In this document: piece by piece, positions 1 through 8,945 of the stretch | Layout of the letters: each line of letters starts with the position of its first letter | Position numbering within the stretch: position 1 is the first letter of the stretch | Assembly: GCA_012521015.1 (NCBI GenBank) | Contig: JAAYNE010000079.1 | Span: 1 to 38,622 of the forward strand | Direction: 5' to 3' | Length of the DNA: 38,622 bases | Origin: Clostridiaceae bacterium | Lineage (GTDB): Bacteria > Bacillota > Clostridia > Saccharofermentanales > DTU023 | The notes under the pieces: model-generated | Told to the model about the DNA's origin: nothing | The model's input: only the letters and a program-made list of their open reading frames with translations | Database searches by the model: none | Program-made: the position numbers and the translations under genes

Positions 1-22
1 TAATACCTCGGCCGAGGTATTA
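1..22. repeat. Perfect 22-bp palindrome at the window edge
   Basis: The first 22 bases are a perfect palindrome with 11-bp arms (TAATACCTCGG and its reverse complement) and a GC-rich centre in AT-rich surroundings. It could be an operator or the end of a longer structure cut by the window edge. There is no loop, so it would form a hairpin poorly and suits a dimeric DNA-binding protein better. Function is unknown. Confidence 0.45.
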
Positions 23-83
23 GAAAACCAAGCAGCATAGCAGTAACCATTGTGGCAAAGGAATTTACACCAACATTTAGGAC

Positions 84-200
84 TTGACTTATAATATAAA
101 ACACTTAATTAAAGAATAATTTATATTATGTTTTACGTTATTTTAAAGTATTAAAAATATTTAATTATACTTCTGAAATGGTTTCAGAAGATTTTTTATT
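84..200 (+). promoter_or_regulatory. argG leader with intrinsic-terminator-like hairpin
   Basis: A perfect 9-bp inverted repeat (CTTCTGAAA at 170-178, TTTCAGAAG at 182-190, 3-nt loop) is followed at once by ATTTTTTATT, the form of a rho-independent terminator. It lies 40 bases before the argG start. Possible promoter elements lie upstream (TTGACT at 84-89, TATAAT at 90-95, AT-rich -10-like stretches to about 160), so the hairpin would be in the argG leader and could act as an attenuator. It could instead end a transcript entering from the left. No clear ARG box was recognised. Confidence 0.45.
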
Positions 201-239
201 CCTATGTGGTACATATTTATTAACATTTTGGGAGGTTTT

Positions 240-1487
240 ATGCAAAATCCATATGAATTATTAAAGCAAACAGAAAAAGTTGTTCTCGCATATTCCGGTG
301 GCTTGGATACTTCAGTCTTGGTTGCTTGGTTAAAAGAGCAAGGTGTTGCAGAAGTTATTTGTGTTGCCGCTGATGTCGGTCAAATATCCGATCCACAAGC
401 TTTAGAAACAAGAGCTATTAATACTGGTGCCGACAAATTCTATTGTCTGGATTTAACTGAAGAGTTTTTGGATGACTACATCTTTCCCACAATGCAAGCC
501 GGAGCAAAATACGAAAATGTTTATTTACTCGGAACAGCAGTTGCCAGACCGATTATCGCTAAAGGATTGGTCGAAATTGCCAGAAAAGAAAATACCGATG
601 TAATCGTGCATGGTTGTACAGGTAAAGGCAATGATCAAGTCAGATTTGAATTAACGATTAATGCTTTAGCACCTGAAATGAAAGTTGTCGCTCCTTGGAG
701 ATTTTGGGATATCAAGGGTCGTTCCGAAGAAATTGACTACGCGGAAGCTCACAACATCCAATTAGAATTTTCCAGAGAAGAAGATTATTCAATGGATGAA
801 AACATTTGGCATCTTTCACACGAAGGTTTGGATTTGGAAAATCCTGCTAATGTTGCAAATTTAGACAAAATCCTGCATTGGGTAACTCCGCCGGAAAAAG
901 CTCCGGATCAAGCTGAAATTGTCGAAATTGAGTTTTTGCAAGGTAAACCGGTCGGTCTCAACGGCAAAAAAATGAATTCTGTCGATTTAGTTTATGCCTT
1001 AAATGAAATTGGCGGAAAACATGGAATCGGTATTGACGATATTGTGGAAAGTCGTCTGGTCGGAATGAAGAGCCGTGGTGTCTATGAAAATCCGGCAGGT
1101 TCAATTCTCTATTTTGCCCATCACAAATTAGAAACTCTGACAGTTGAAGCAAATACCTTGCATTTCAAATTGCCAATTGCTCATAAATATGCTGAACTGG
1201 TTTACAACGGCAAATGGGAAAGCTCTTTGCGAAAAGCTCTGGCAGCTTTTGTTACAGAAACTCAAAAATTTGTGACAGGAACCGTAAAAGTAAAATTGTA
1301 CAAAGGTAGTATGCAACCGGCAGGTTTAACTTCCCCCTACTCATTATTTGATGAAGGTTATGCAACTTTCGAGCATGCTGAAGTGTATGACCATGGTGAT
1401 GCCAGCGGGTTTATCAAATTATTCGGTTTATCCAATAAGCTTCAGGCAATGTTACAAAATCCTGAAAATAAATTAAAAGAGCACTAA
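240..1487 (+). CDS. argG: Argininosuccinate synthase
   Basis: A 415-residue enzyme, the usual family length. It joins citrulline and aspartate using ATP to give argininosuccinate, the penultimate step of arginine synthesis, in the cytoplasm. The N-terminal PP-loop AYSGGLDTSV binds ATP, and conserved blocks such as VHGCTGKGNDQVRFE and SREEDYSMDENIWHLSHEG form the substrate sites. The ATG at 240 is chosen because GGGAGG lies just upstream and the protein then begins MQNPYELLKQ; an upstream ATG at 204 would add 12 atypical residues. argH follows after 4 bases, so the two form an operon. A terminator-like hairpin precedes the gene and may attenuate it. Identification is firm. Confidence 0.97.
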   Translation: MQNPYELLKQTEKVVLAYSGGLDTSVLVAWLKEQGVAEVICVAADVGQISDPQALETRAINTGADKFYCLDLTEEFLDDYIFPTMQAGAKYENVYLLGTAVARPIIAKGLVEIARKENTDVIVHGCTGKGNDQVRFELTINALAPEMKVVAPWRFWDIKGRSEEIDYAEAHNIQLEFSREEDYSMDENIWHLSHEGLDLENPANVANLDKILHWVTPPEKAPDQAEIVEIEFLQGKPVGLNGKKMNSVDLVYALNEIGGKHGIGIDDIVESRLVGMKSRGVYENPAGSILYFAHHKLETLTVEANTLHFKLPIAHKYAELVYNGKWESSLRKALAAFVTETQKFVTGTVKVKLYKGSMQPAGLTSPYSLFDEGYATFEHAEVYDHGDASGFIKLFGLSNKLQAMLQNPENKLKEH

Positions 1488-1491
1488 AACA

Positions 1492-2874
1492 ATGAAATTA
1501 TGGCAAGGTATGCTCTCGGGTGAGCTAAATCAAAAAGCAGAAGAATTTAATGCATCTTTTGCAATTGATCAAAGAATGATCTGTCAAGACATTGATGGAT
1601 CTATTGCCCATGCCACAATGCTGGGAAAAACCGGTATTTTGTTACAAAACGATGTTGAACAAATTATTACAGGTCTGCAAGAGATTAAGGGCGATTTAAA
1701 AAATAATTTATTAAAACTGGACCCGCAAGCTGAAGATGTCCACACTTTTATTGAGAATGAATTGACTAAACGTATTGGTGAAGCAGGTAAAAAACTTCAT
1801 ACCGCCCGTTCAAGAAATGATCAGGTCGCAACAGATCTCAGACTTAATTTGCGTTCTGAGATTGCTCAAATCACTGAACTTTTGCAAGATTACATTATGG
1901 CAATGTGCAGTTTAGCAGAACAAAATCTGACAACTATTATGCCGGGATATACACACTTACAGGCAGCTCAACCGATTACATTAGCTCATCATCTGTCCGC
2001 ATATTGCATGATGGCTTTGCGTGATTTAGAGAGACTTGCCGACTGCAGAAAAAGACTTAATCAATCACCTTTAGGCGCATGTGCTCTAGCCGGTACAAGT
2101 TATCCGATTGATCGTCAATTGACTGCTGAATTGTTAAATTTTGAATCCGTAATGCAAAACAGTATGGACGCGGTAAGCGATCGGGATTTTATTCTCGAAT
2201 TAAACGGTGTTTTGGCTATTATCGCGATCCACCTTTCCCGCCAGGCGGAAGAACTGATTATCTGGAGTTCACAACCTTACAGCTTCATTAGAATAGCCGA
2301 TGAATTCTCAACCGGTTCTTCGATCATGCCGCAGAAAAAAAATCCGGATATGGCTGAGTTAATCCGGGGTAAATCCGGCAGAGTTTTAGGTAATTTAATT
2401 CAAAGCTTAACTATGATCAAAGGCTTACCGCTTGCTTATGCCAAAGATATGCAAGAAGATAAAGAATCAATTTTTGATTCTGTTGACACTGTGAAAATTT
2501 GTCTGGAAATAATGGCAAATATACTCTTATCCTTAACAATTAATCAGGATCAAATGCTGCACGCAACTGAATTAGGTTATTTGGCTGCTACTGATTTAGC
2601 AGATTATTTAGTCAAAAAAGGCATTCCGTTCAGAGATGCACATCATATGATTGCACAGTTGGTCGGAATAGCCGATAAGGAAGGAAAAACTCTCGCCGAG
2701 CTTCCGTTAGAAGTTTATCGTGAGATATCACGTTCATTTGAGGAGGATATTTTCGAGGTAATCGATATGAAAAATATCGTTAACGCTAAAAATTCTTTCG
2801 GTGGACCGGCTCCGGCAGAAGTCGAGCGTCAAATCGCTTGGATTAAACAAAAACTACAAGCTTTTTCAATATAA
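1492..2874 (+). CDS. argH: Argininosuccinate lyase
   Basis: A 460-residue member of the fumarase/aspartase superfamily. It splits argininosuccinate into arginine and fumarate, the last step of arginine synthesis. The superfamily signature GSSIMPQKKNPD is at about residues 280-292. HTARSRNDQVATDLRL near residue 101 and TIMPGYTHLQAAQP near 155, with the catalytic His, are also present. The ATG lies 4 bases after the argG stop, so argG and argH are co-transcribed. No terminator is evident before the transporter gene 80 bases downstream, so arginine synthesis and amino-acid uptake may share transcripts. Length and motifs are normal. Confidence 0.97.
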   Translation: MKLWQGMLSGELNQKAEEFNASFAIDQRMICQDIDGSIAHATMLGKTGILLQNDVEQIITGLQEIKGDLKNNLLKLDPQAEDVHTFIENELTKRIGEAGKKLHTARSRNDQVATDLRLNLRSEIAQITELLQDYIMAMCSLAEQNLTTIMPGYTHLQAAQPITLAHHLSAYCMMALRDLERLADCRKRLNQSPLGACALAGTSYPIDRQLTAELLNFESVMQNSMDAVSDRDFILELNGVLAIIAIHLSRQAEELIIWSSQPYSFIRIADEFSTGSSIMPQKKNPDMAELIRGKSGRVLGNLIQSLTMIKGLPLAYAKDMQEDKESIFDSVDTVKICLEIMANILLSLTINQDQMLHATELGYLAATDLADYLVKKGIPFRDAHHMIAQLVGIADKEGKTLAELPLEVYREISRSFEEDIFEVIDMKNIVNAKNSFGGPAPAEVERQIAWIKQKLQAFSI

Positions 2875-2956
2875 AAATTATAAAGAAATACGGATTAAAA
2901 TTAAAATATTCAACATAAATATAAACACAATAATAAAAACATTGAAGGAGAAAATA

Positions 2957-3739
2957 ATGAAAAAAACAATTAACAAAAAATCAATTTTATTTGTACTTTT
3001 AGCTGTTTTGCTAATAGTAAGCGTTGTTGCTTGCGGTAGCAAGAAAGACACAGCCAAAACCGGTAAAGCATTAAAAGACGGAGTACTTGATCTTGCTACC
3101 AATGCGCACTTTCCTCCGTATGAATTCTATGATGGTGAAGATATTGTCGGTATCGACCCTGAAATCGCTCAAGCAGTTGCTGATTATCTGGGTTATGAAT
3201 TTAAAATTCATGATATGGAATTTAACAATATCATCGCCTCAATTGAAAGCGGAAAAGTCGATGGTGGAATTGCCGGCATGACCGTAACAGAAGAACGCTT
3301 AGAAAGCGTGAATTTTTCCGATTCATATGCTACCGGTATTCAATCAATTATTGTCACCCAAGATTCAGACATCAAAGGTTTGGATAATCTTGCAGACAAA
3401 ATAATCGGAACTCAATTGGGTACAACCGGTTATATTTATGCTATAGATGATTTTGGTGAAGAGAATGTTCTTGCTTTTGATAAGGGTGCCGATGCTGTTG
3501 TTGCTCTCAACTCAGGTAAAGTTAATGCCGTTATTATAGACAATGAGCCGGCAAAAAGTTTTGTTGAAGCAAATGAAAATTTGAAAGTCCTCGAGACTGA
3601 CTATTTAGTTGAAGATTATGCAATCGCTTTAACCAAAACCAATGATGCTCTCTTAGAAGAAGTCAACGAAGCTTTGACTGCTCTTGGAGAAAGCGGAGAA
3701 CTACAAAAAATTATTGATAAATATATCAAAGCCGAATAA
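2957..3739 (+). CDS. Polar amino-acid ABC transporter substrate-binding lipoprotein
   Basis: A 260-residue extracellular receptor of the SBP_bac_3 family. The N-terminus has Lys residues, a hydrophobic stretch (ILFVLLAVLLIVSVV) and a lipobox ending VVAC at about residue 27, so it is lipid-anchored outside the membrane. The mature part has the family pattern: HFPPYEFYDGEDIVGIDPEI near the start, then IESGKVDGGIAGMTVTEER and NFSDSYATG. The ATG at 2957 has GAAGGAG 6 bases upstream; a longer reading frame from 2801 overlaps argH and lacks a signal peptide. Permease and ATPase genes follow. Substrate cannot be read from sequence; adjacency to argGH makes arginine or another basic amino acid a reasonable guess only. 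Confidence 0.92.
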   Translation: MKKTINKKSILFVLLAVLLIVSVVACGSKKDTAKTGKALKDGVLDLATNAHFPPYEFYDGEDIVGIDPEIAQAVADYLGYEFKIHDMEFNNIIASIESGKVDGGIAGMTVTEERLESVNFSDSYATGIQSIIVTQDSDIKGLDNLADKIIGTQLGTTGYIYAIDDFGEENVLAFDKGADAVVALNSGKVNAVIIDNEPAKSFVEANENLKVLETDYLVEDYAIALTKTNDALLEEVNEALTALGESGELQKIIDKYIKAE

Positions 3740-3762
3740 ACTCAAATTTGGACTTTAGGATC

Positions 3763-3828
3763 GGATTGTCTCAAAATTTCGAGTACAATAAATTTTAATT
3801 TGCTATATTTCGATTTTTGAGACAGCCC
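3763..3828. repeat. Short element with IS-like terminal inverted repeats
   Basis: TGTCTCAAAA at 3767-3776 and TTTTGAGACA at 3815-3824 form a perfect 10-bp inverted repeat around a 38-base AT-rich centre. Read inward from both ends, the similarity extends further: GGxxTGTCTCAAAAxxTCGA. Ends of the form GGCTGTCTCAAAA are common at insertion-sequence termini in Firmicutes, so this looks like a roughly 66-bp miniature element or excision remnant. It lies between receptor and permease genes, where the transcribed hairpin could lower expression of the downstream genes. No transposase is present. Confidence 0.5.
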
Positions 3829-3919
3829 CTTTATATCTACTTTAGTTAATTAGCAAACGAGAGAAACAATCTGCCGACTCAGCAGGTAGTTATCATACAA
3901 ACGATATTAGGAGACGTTC

Positions 3920-4639
3920 ATGGTAGTATCCCTACAAGTAATAGTAGATTTTGTTCAAAATAACTTTATCAAAGATGATAATTGGAAGTATCTAGCGAAC
4001 GGTTTTTCGATTACTCTTCAAGTCACATTTTTTGCATTTTTGCTCGGTTTTGCTTTGGGAATTTTTTTAGCAATAATCAGAGTTGCTTGTAAAGATTTAA
4101 GACCAAGCTGGAAAACTCCTTCCGGTTTTTTAATTAATCTATTAAGTAAAATATCTAATATCTACATAACAATCATTCGCGGAACACCTACCACCGTTCA
4201 ACTCTTAATCATGTTCAACGTAATTTTGGTTAATCTACATAATTTAAAAATTGTAGCTATTTTGACTTTTGGTTTAAATTCAGCAGCTTATATGGCTGAA
4301 ATATTTCGCAGTGGTATCCAAGCCGTTAGTACAGGTGAAATAGAAGCTGCAAGATCACTTGGTTTAAGTTATTTGCAGACAATGTCAAGAATTGTAATGC
4401 CACAAGCTTTTCGTAATTGCTTACCTGCCTTCGGTAATGAGGTTATCACCTTGTTCAAAGAAACCTCTATCAGCGGTTTTATAGGTTTAGTTGACTTGAC
4501 ACGCGGAGCAGGAATCTTAATCAGCAAAACTTTTCGGGCAGCACCGCCTTACTTTGCTTCAGCACTGATTTATTTAATTGTAGTGCTAATTCTTGAACAG
4601 ATTTTTCATGCTTTAGAAAGAAGAATAACTCATGATTAA
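3920..4639 (+). CDS. Polar amino-acid ABC transporter permease
   Basis: A 239-residue inner-membrane permease of the HisM/GlnP type. A first membrane segment lies around residues 30-55 ([21 protein letters not shown]), then [16 protein letters not shown], then the EAA loop that contacts the ATPase ([17 protein letters not shown], about residues 137-153). The C-terminal segment is [16 protein letters not shown]. The ATG has TAGGAGA 7 bases upstream. It overlaps the ATPase gene by 8 bases, suggesting translational coupling, and is separated from the receptor gene by an inverted-repeat element. A single permease gene suggests a homodimeric channel. Substrate is unassigned. Confidence 0.93.
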   Translation: MVVSLQVIVDFVQNNFIKDDNWKYLANGFSITLQVTFFAFLLGFALGIFLAIIRVACKDLRPSWKTPSGFLINLLSKISNIYITIIRGTPTTVQLLIMFNVILVNLHNLKIVAILTFGLNSAAYMAEIFRSGIQAVSTGEIEAARSLGLSYLQTMSRIVMPQAFRNCLPAFGNEVITLFKETSISGFIGLVDLTRGAGILISKTFRAAPPYFASALIYLIVVLILEQIFHALERRITHD

Positions 4640-5357
4640 AATCCGTAATTTATATAAAAATTTTGATGAGCTTGAAGTGTTGCGTGGTGTCAATTTAGAA
4701 ATTGAACCCAGTGAGAAAGTTGTTATCATCGGTCCGTCAGGCTCCGGAAAATCAACTATGCTACGCTGCATGAACCTATTGGAAAAACCGACTTCCGGCG
4801 AAATAATTTTTAAAGATGAGATCATAAACGATAGTCATGTTGATATTAACAAAGTCAGAGAAAATATGGGTATGGTATTTCAACAGTTCAACCTTTTTTC
4901 TAATCTTAATGTTTTGGAAAATTTAACTCTGGCTCCGATCATGCGCCACCATTTAAAGAAAGATGAAGCTGAAAACAAAGCTATAGATTTATTAAAACGT
5001 ATCGGTTTACCTGAAAAAGCAAACAATTATCCCAAACAATTATCTGGCGGACAACAACAAAGAATCGCCATCGCCCGAGCTTTAATGATGGATCCCGACT
5101 TATTATTATTTGATGAACCAACTTCCTCTCTCGATCCTGAAATGGTTGGTGAAGTATTGGAATTGATGACTGAACTAGCTGAAGCAGGTATGACTATGGC
5201 TGTCGTAACTCATGAGATGGGTTTCGCTCGCGAAGTCGCAAATCGCATTCTGTTTCTTGACGAAGGTTTGATCGTTGAAGACAGTTATGATCCAAACGAC
5301 TTTTTTAGCAATCCGCAAGAAGAACGCACTCAACAATTCTTATCCAAAATTCTTTAA
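4632..5357 (+). CDS. Polar amino-acid ABC transporter ATP-binding protein
   Basis: A 241-residue cytoplasmic ATPase of the GlnQ/HisP type that powers the neighbouring permease. Walker A is GPSGSGKST (about residues 35-43). The Q-loop is VFQQFNLF, the ABC signature LSGGQQQR, Walker [13 protein letters not shown], and the switch histidine lies in VVTHEMGFA. The length matches the family. The start overlaps the permease gene by 8 bases. It is the last gene of the plus-strand run; a strong stem-loop follows about 95 bases after the stop. Amino-acid uptake is certain at family level, not at substrate level. Confidence 0.95.
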   Translation: MIKIRNLYKNFDELEVLRGVNLEIEPSEKVVIIGPSGSGKSTMLRCMNLLEKPTSGEIIFKDEIINDSHVDINKVRENMGMVFQQFNLFSNLNVLENLTLAPIMRHHLKKDEAENKAIDLLKRIGLPEKANNYPKQLSGGQQQRIAIARALMMDPDLLLFDEPTSSLDPEMVGEVLELMTELAEAGMTMAVVTHEMGFAREVANRILFLDEGLIVEDSYDPNDFFSNPQEERTQQFLSKIL

Positions 5358-5451
5358 AGTAAACTTCTTATCAATGATTCGTCTTTAATAATATTCAAAT
5401 GTTAACAGTCGAATTATGTGTGGCTTATAAAAATTCAAAAAGCTATGACTC

Positions 5452-5513
5452 ATCTGTCTAAAATCGCAAACTCGGGCTAAGGCCCTCAAACAGTGCGATT
5501 TCTGACGACAGAT
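5452..5513. terminator. Three-tier stem-loop between convergent genes, likely bidirectional terminator
   Basis: Three nested stems are visible: ATCTGTC (5452-5458) with GACAGAT (5507-5513); AAATCGCA (5461-5468) with TGCGATTT (5494-5501); and GGGC with GCCC (5474-5485). On the plus strand a TTTTTT run follows at about 5522. On the minus strand AGCTTTTTGAATTTTT follows. It sits between the ends of the transporter ATPase gene (plus) and the thioesterase gene (minus), as a two-way terminator should. It is more elaborate than a normal terminator, so a small RNA is a lesser possibility. Confidence 0.6.
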
Positions 5514-5577
5514 TCGCTAAGTTTTTTAGAATTTTTACCACAAACACATACTTCGACCGTTATATTTCGAATTAATA

Positions 5578-6246
5578 TCAGACTTCTCGTTGTTTATCCT
5601 GTGATTTTGTTGAATATTCTGATTTTTTTGCAATATAATCTCTAATAAACCGGTCAGCAAGATCCAAAATTTCAGGTGATAATTCTGGGAGATGACGGTC
5701 ACGGCGAAAGAATGAAGCTGTTGCAACACCAATCAATTTTTGCTCAAAATCTTCTGCTGAACTATCAACCAGATCAACGATATTAGCACATCCAGATTGA
5801 TTGATAACATATAAATTGATCTCAACCACAATGACTGTTTTTCCGGATTGAATAACTCTTGCTTTTCCTACTAATAAATCACCGGCAAAAACAGGCTGCA
5901 AAAAGCGATAACTTAGGTCAATTGTGGCTGTAGGTTGACCTAAGTAAATCATACAGTTACCGGCTGCCGTATCGGCTAAAGTCATCAATACACCGCCGTG
6001 CACCACACCGTTGGGATTTAAATGTTGCTCGGAAACCAATAGTGATACAACCGATTTCTGATGCTTGATCATTTCTATTTTTGCCCCTAATGCATTGGCA
6101 AAATGGTTTTGTTCCAAACGCTCAATAATCATTTGACGCAATAATGCATGAAATTCTCGATCAGATGTATCTATAGTCTTTTCTTTAGAATCTTGCAGAT
6201 GAGATTTTGTATTATTTAAATTTTCAGAATGTTGCTTTTCCTTCAC
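5578..6246 (-). CDS. PaaI-type hotdog-fold thioesterase
   Basis: A 222-residue protein with a hotdog thioesterase domain at about residues 30-175. The core motif NPNGVVHGGVLMTLADTAAG is the PaaI/4HBT helix with the HGG turn and the acidic residue. Family members hydrolyse acyl- or aryl-CoA esters; the substrate here is unknown. The charged, low-complexity N-terminal tail (about 25 residues) and C-terminal tail are unusual. The GTG start at 6246 lies inside the end of thrB (23-base overlap), with GTAGGA upstream, so it is probably co-translated with thrB. If a later start is used the domain is unaffected. It is last in the minus-strand threonine gene run. Confidence 0.78.
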   Translation of the reverse strand: MKEKQHSENLNNTKSHLQDSKEKTIDTSDREFHALLRQMIIERLEQNHFANALGAKIEMIKHQKSVVSLLVSEQHLNPNGVVHGGVLMTLADTAAGNCMIYLGQPTATIDLSYRFLQPVFAGDLLVGKARVIQSGKTVIVVEINLYVINQSGCANIVDLVDSSAEDFEQKLIGVATASFFRRDRHLPELSPEILDLADRFIRDYIAKKSEYSTKSQDKQREV

Positions 6247-7213
6247 GTCCTACCACACCTTCATGATCAAGTCCGAGAATTTTGACTTCCCAAGCATTGC
6301 CTAAGCAGGTTTGGATCTTGTTTTTTATTTCTTGTGCATTAGCCTGTGAGTTGCAGGTGACAGTCAAAATTGACGGTCCTGCACCTGAAAGAACACTACC
6401 ACACGCTCCGGATTGTATTCCAACGTTCAGTATTTCATAAAAATTAGGAATTAAACCTGCCCGATAAGGCTGATGTAATTTATCTTGTAGACCTAAGCTC
6501 AATAAATCGTGATTTGCATCGGACATACCTTTGAGCAAATAACCCAATGCTCTGATATTAAAAATTGCATCGGCACGTGATACTTCCGCAGGCAAAATAC
6601 CTCTGGCTTTAGCCGTCTGCAAGCTGAAACTTGGAATATTGATGATAAAATTAACATCTGAACTCACACTCAGCTCTTGAGTAACGACTTGTGGCAGATT
6701 ATCCGAATCTAAGATTGCAGCCAATTGTAAACCGCCAAAGACAGCCGGACTTAGATTATCCGGATGTTGCTCAATTGTTGAAGCAATCGCTAAAATTGCA
6801 TCTTTCGTAAAAGGATTTACATTGTGTGTATTGTAGTCCGATTCAATTTGATCAGTGGAATATAGATATTCGGCAATCCATTGTGCAGCTCTCGCACCTG
6901 CAACATAACAGGTTGCTGAAGATCCCAGCCCCTTGGCTACCGGAACATCACTACGGATACATTCAACCTTGGTCGGAATTGGCAATTCAACATTGAACAA
7001 ACGGCAATATTGAGCATAAGCCTCTAACATCGGCATTTGAGATGCTGTTCTTGTAGCAAGCCACTTTACCTGTTCTTCATAACTTACCGGTTGTTCCGGA
7101 TTCTCCCAGGTAAAAGTAAACCAATTATATAGCTTAAACGCTATGCCTAAACAATCAAAACCGGGACCTATATTCGCACTGGTGGCAGGAATTCTTACTG
7201 TATACTGTTTCAT
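6224..7213 (-). CDS. thrB: Homoserine kinase
   Basis: A 329-residue GHMP-family kinase that phosphorylates homoserine, the substrate-preparing step before threonine synthase. The N-terminus VRIPATSANIGPGFDCLG is the GHMP substrate block; the ATP-binding motif is PVAKGLGSSATCYVAGA at about residues 86-102. The C-terminal glycine-rich motif is SGACGSVLSGAGPSI. The ATG at 7213 has AAAAGGAAATATT directly before it; an upstream in-frame ATG at 7237 has no such site. thrC lies upstream on the same strand, 183 bases away. Slightly longer than typical Gram-positive ThrB, otherwise normal. Confidence 0.94.
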   Translation of the reverse strand: MKQYTVRIPATSANIGPGFDCLGIAFKLYNWFTFTWENPEQPVSYEEQVKWLATRTASQMPMLEAYAQYCRLFNVELPIPTKVECIRSDVPVAKGLGSSATCYVAGARAAQWIAEYLYSTDQIESDYNTHNVNPFTKDAILAIASTIEQHPDNLSPAVFGGLQLAAILDSDNLPQVVTQELSVSSDVNFIINIPSFSLQTAKARGILPAEVSRADAIFNIRALGYLLKGMSDANHDLLSLGLQDKLHQPYRAGLIPNFYEILNVGIQSGACGSVLSGAGPSILTVTCNSQANAQEIKNKIQTCLGNAWEVKILGLDHEGVVGREGKATF

Positions 7214-7396
7214 AATATTTCCTTTTAATATACTCATACTTTTTTCAAAAATATTAATTTTTTTAAAATCATATCACTATACCGGCAACATTAAAACAAT
7301 GGTTTTAAACAAAAGCCGTTCTATATATTTATCGATTAATGTTGAATGTTCTTAAAATCATTCTGCACCTACATTTAGTACCTTCGTATAACACCT

Positions 7397-8848
7397 TCAT
7401 ATATTATGTATATTGGCAAAAACTGCTTTTGCCATTTGATCTGCTGAAATGACTACTTCCTTATCTTGAGGTAATTGCCATAATTTGCTAACCGTTTGCG
7501 GAATTTCTTGTCCTGACAATTCAGCAATGACTTCGATTGATTGCCAATCATCTTGCGGGATTTCTCTATTTAAAGCTGATAATATTTTTTCCATAAACTT
7601 ATATGGACTTGCTGTACTGGCTACTAAAGTCAAATCAGTCAATCCTGCTTTAGCAATTGCTGAATAGGCAACAGCAGTGTGTGGATCAATCAAATACTCA
7701 TATGCATGATAAACCTCACTAATTGCAGTTGAAGTTTCATTTTCATCTGCCCAGGAAGCAGTTAAATCCAAAAAGTCAGTATCAATTTGAAATTTACCGG
7801 AAATATTTAAGTCCTGCATCAAAGATTTAATCCATTCATTATCCGGATTTTTTAAATATAAATAGCGTTCTAAATTGCTGGCAACCAAAATATCCATTGA
7901 AGGCGACGAAGTTTTGACTAAAGAACGATTACTATCATAAATTCCGGTTTGTAGAAAATCTGCTAAAACATTATTCTGATTAGCTGCTAAATGAATTCTT
8001 CCCAAAGGTAAGCCCATTGCTTTGGCATAACAAGCAGCTAAAATATTGCCGAAATTGCCGGTCGGTACCACAATTGACATCGGCTCGCCATATGCTAAAG
8101 AATTCGCTGCAACCATTTGCAGATAGCTATTAATATAGTAAACCATCTGAGGAATCAGGCGTCCGATATTGATCGAATTAGCAGAAGATAAAGCATAACC
8201 GGCTGTTGCCACCTCAGCAGCGAATTCCTGATCAGAAAATAACTGTTTTACACCACGTTGACAATCATCGAAATCACCTTGTAAAGCAATAGCTCTTACA
8301 TTATCGTGTTCACGACACAGCATCTGTCTTTTTTGAAAAGAGCTGACACCATTATGTGGATAAAAAACTATTACCCTGAAATGTTCTACACCGGCAAAAC
8401 CCTCCATCGCTGCCTTGCCCGTATCACCTGAAGTTGCAGTTAGAATTAAAATATCTTGTTTAAATTGGAGTTGCTCCTTGGCAGCCTGCATCAAATGCGG
8501 CAAAAATTGGAGAGCCAAATCTTTAAAGGCAAGAGTTGGTCCATGCCATAACTCTAAAAAACCGGTCTGAGCATTAATTCTGTGAACCGGAACAATTTGC
8601 GGATCATCAAAATTTTCACCATATGCAGCACTAACTATTTCCGCAACAACTTGATCAGTTAAATCGGAAAAGAATATTTTGAAAACTCTTTTAGCAATTG
8701 TCTGATAATCTGAGCCTTGCCAGGTGGCAAAATCAATTTCCGGTAATTCTTGTGGTACAAAAAGTCCGCCATCCGGTGCTAAACCTTGAAGAACCGCTTC
8801 GGAAGGTGAAAAGAAGTCACTATTATTTCTGGTGCTGTGATATTTCAT
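7397..8848 (-). CDS. thrC: Threonine synthase
   Basis: A 483-residue PLP enzyme converting O-phosphohomoserine to threonine. It belongs to the long threonine synthase class: YHSTRN near the start, GLAPDGGLFVP, and the PLP lysine in GPTLAFKDLALQFLP (about residue 109). The Ser/Gly phosphate loop of PLP is TATSGDTGKAA. The ATG at 8848 has GAGGATAAA before it. It lies between lysC and thrB on one strand, giving aspartokinase, threonine synthase and homoserine kinase together; homoserine dehydrogenase and aspartate-semialdehyde dehydrogenase are not in the window. Confidence 0.95.
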   Translation of the reverse strand: MKYHSTRNNSDFFSPSEAVLQGLAPDGGLFVPQELPEIDFATWQGSDYQTIAKRVFKIFFSDLTDQVVAEIVSAAYGENFDDPQIVPVHRINAQTGFLELWHGPTLAFKDLALQFLPHLMQAAKEQLQFKQDILILTATSGDTGKAAMEGFAGVEHFRVIVFYPHNGVSSFQKRQMLCREHDNVRAIALQGDFDDCQRGVKQLFSDQEFAAEVATAGYALSSANSINIGRLIPQMVYYINSYLQMVAANSLAYGEPMSIVVPTGNFGNILAACYAKAMGLPLGRIHLAANQNNVLADFLQTGIYDSNRSLVKTSSPSMDILVASNLERYLYLKNPDNEWIKSLMQDLNISGKFQIDTDFLDLTASWADENETSTAISEVYHAYEYLIDPHTAVAYSAIAKAGLTDLTLVASTASPYKFMEKILSALNREIPQDDWQSIEVIAELSGQEIPQTVSKLWQLPQDKEVVISADQMAKAVFANIHNI

Positions 8849-8945
8849 TTTATCCTCATATGTCAGTATGTTGTTTAGTCATAAGAATAGAAGTTCTTAC
8901 TCGCTTCGCTCGGATTGAATCGCGACATCTCTTCACTTCAATATT

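Noticed and set aside
1-50. Minus-strand frame beginning ATG at 50 (MVTAMLLGFLIPRPRY) running off the left edge
   Set aside because: Only 16 codons are visible, with no ribosome binding site; too little to call a gene. The plus-strand tail NTSAEVLENQAA ending near 38 is equally unprovable.
8870-8945. CTCGCTTCGCTCGG patch between lysC and thrC
   Set aside because: A short GC-rich inverted-repeat-like stretch, but no clear terminator, riboswitch or threonine leader peptide could be made from it.
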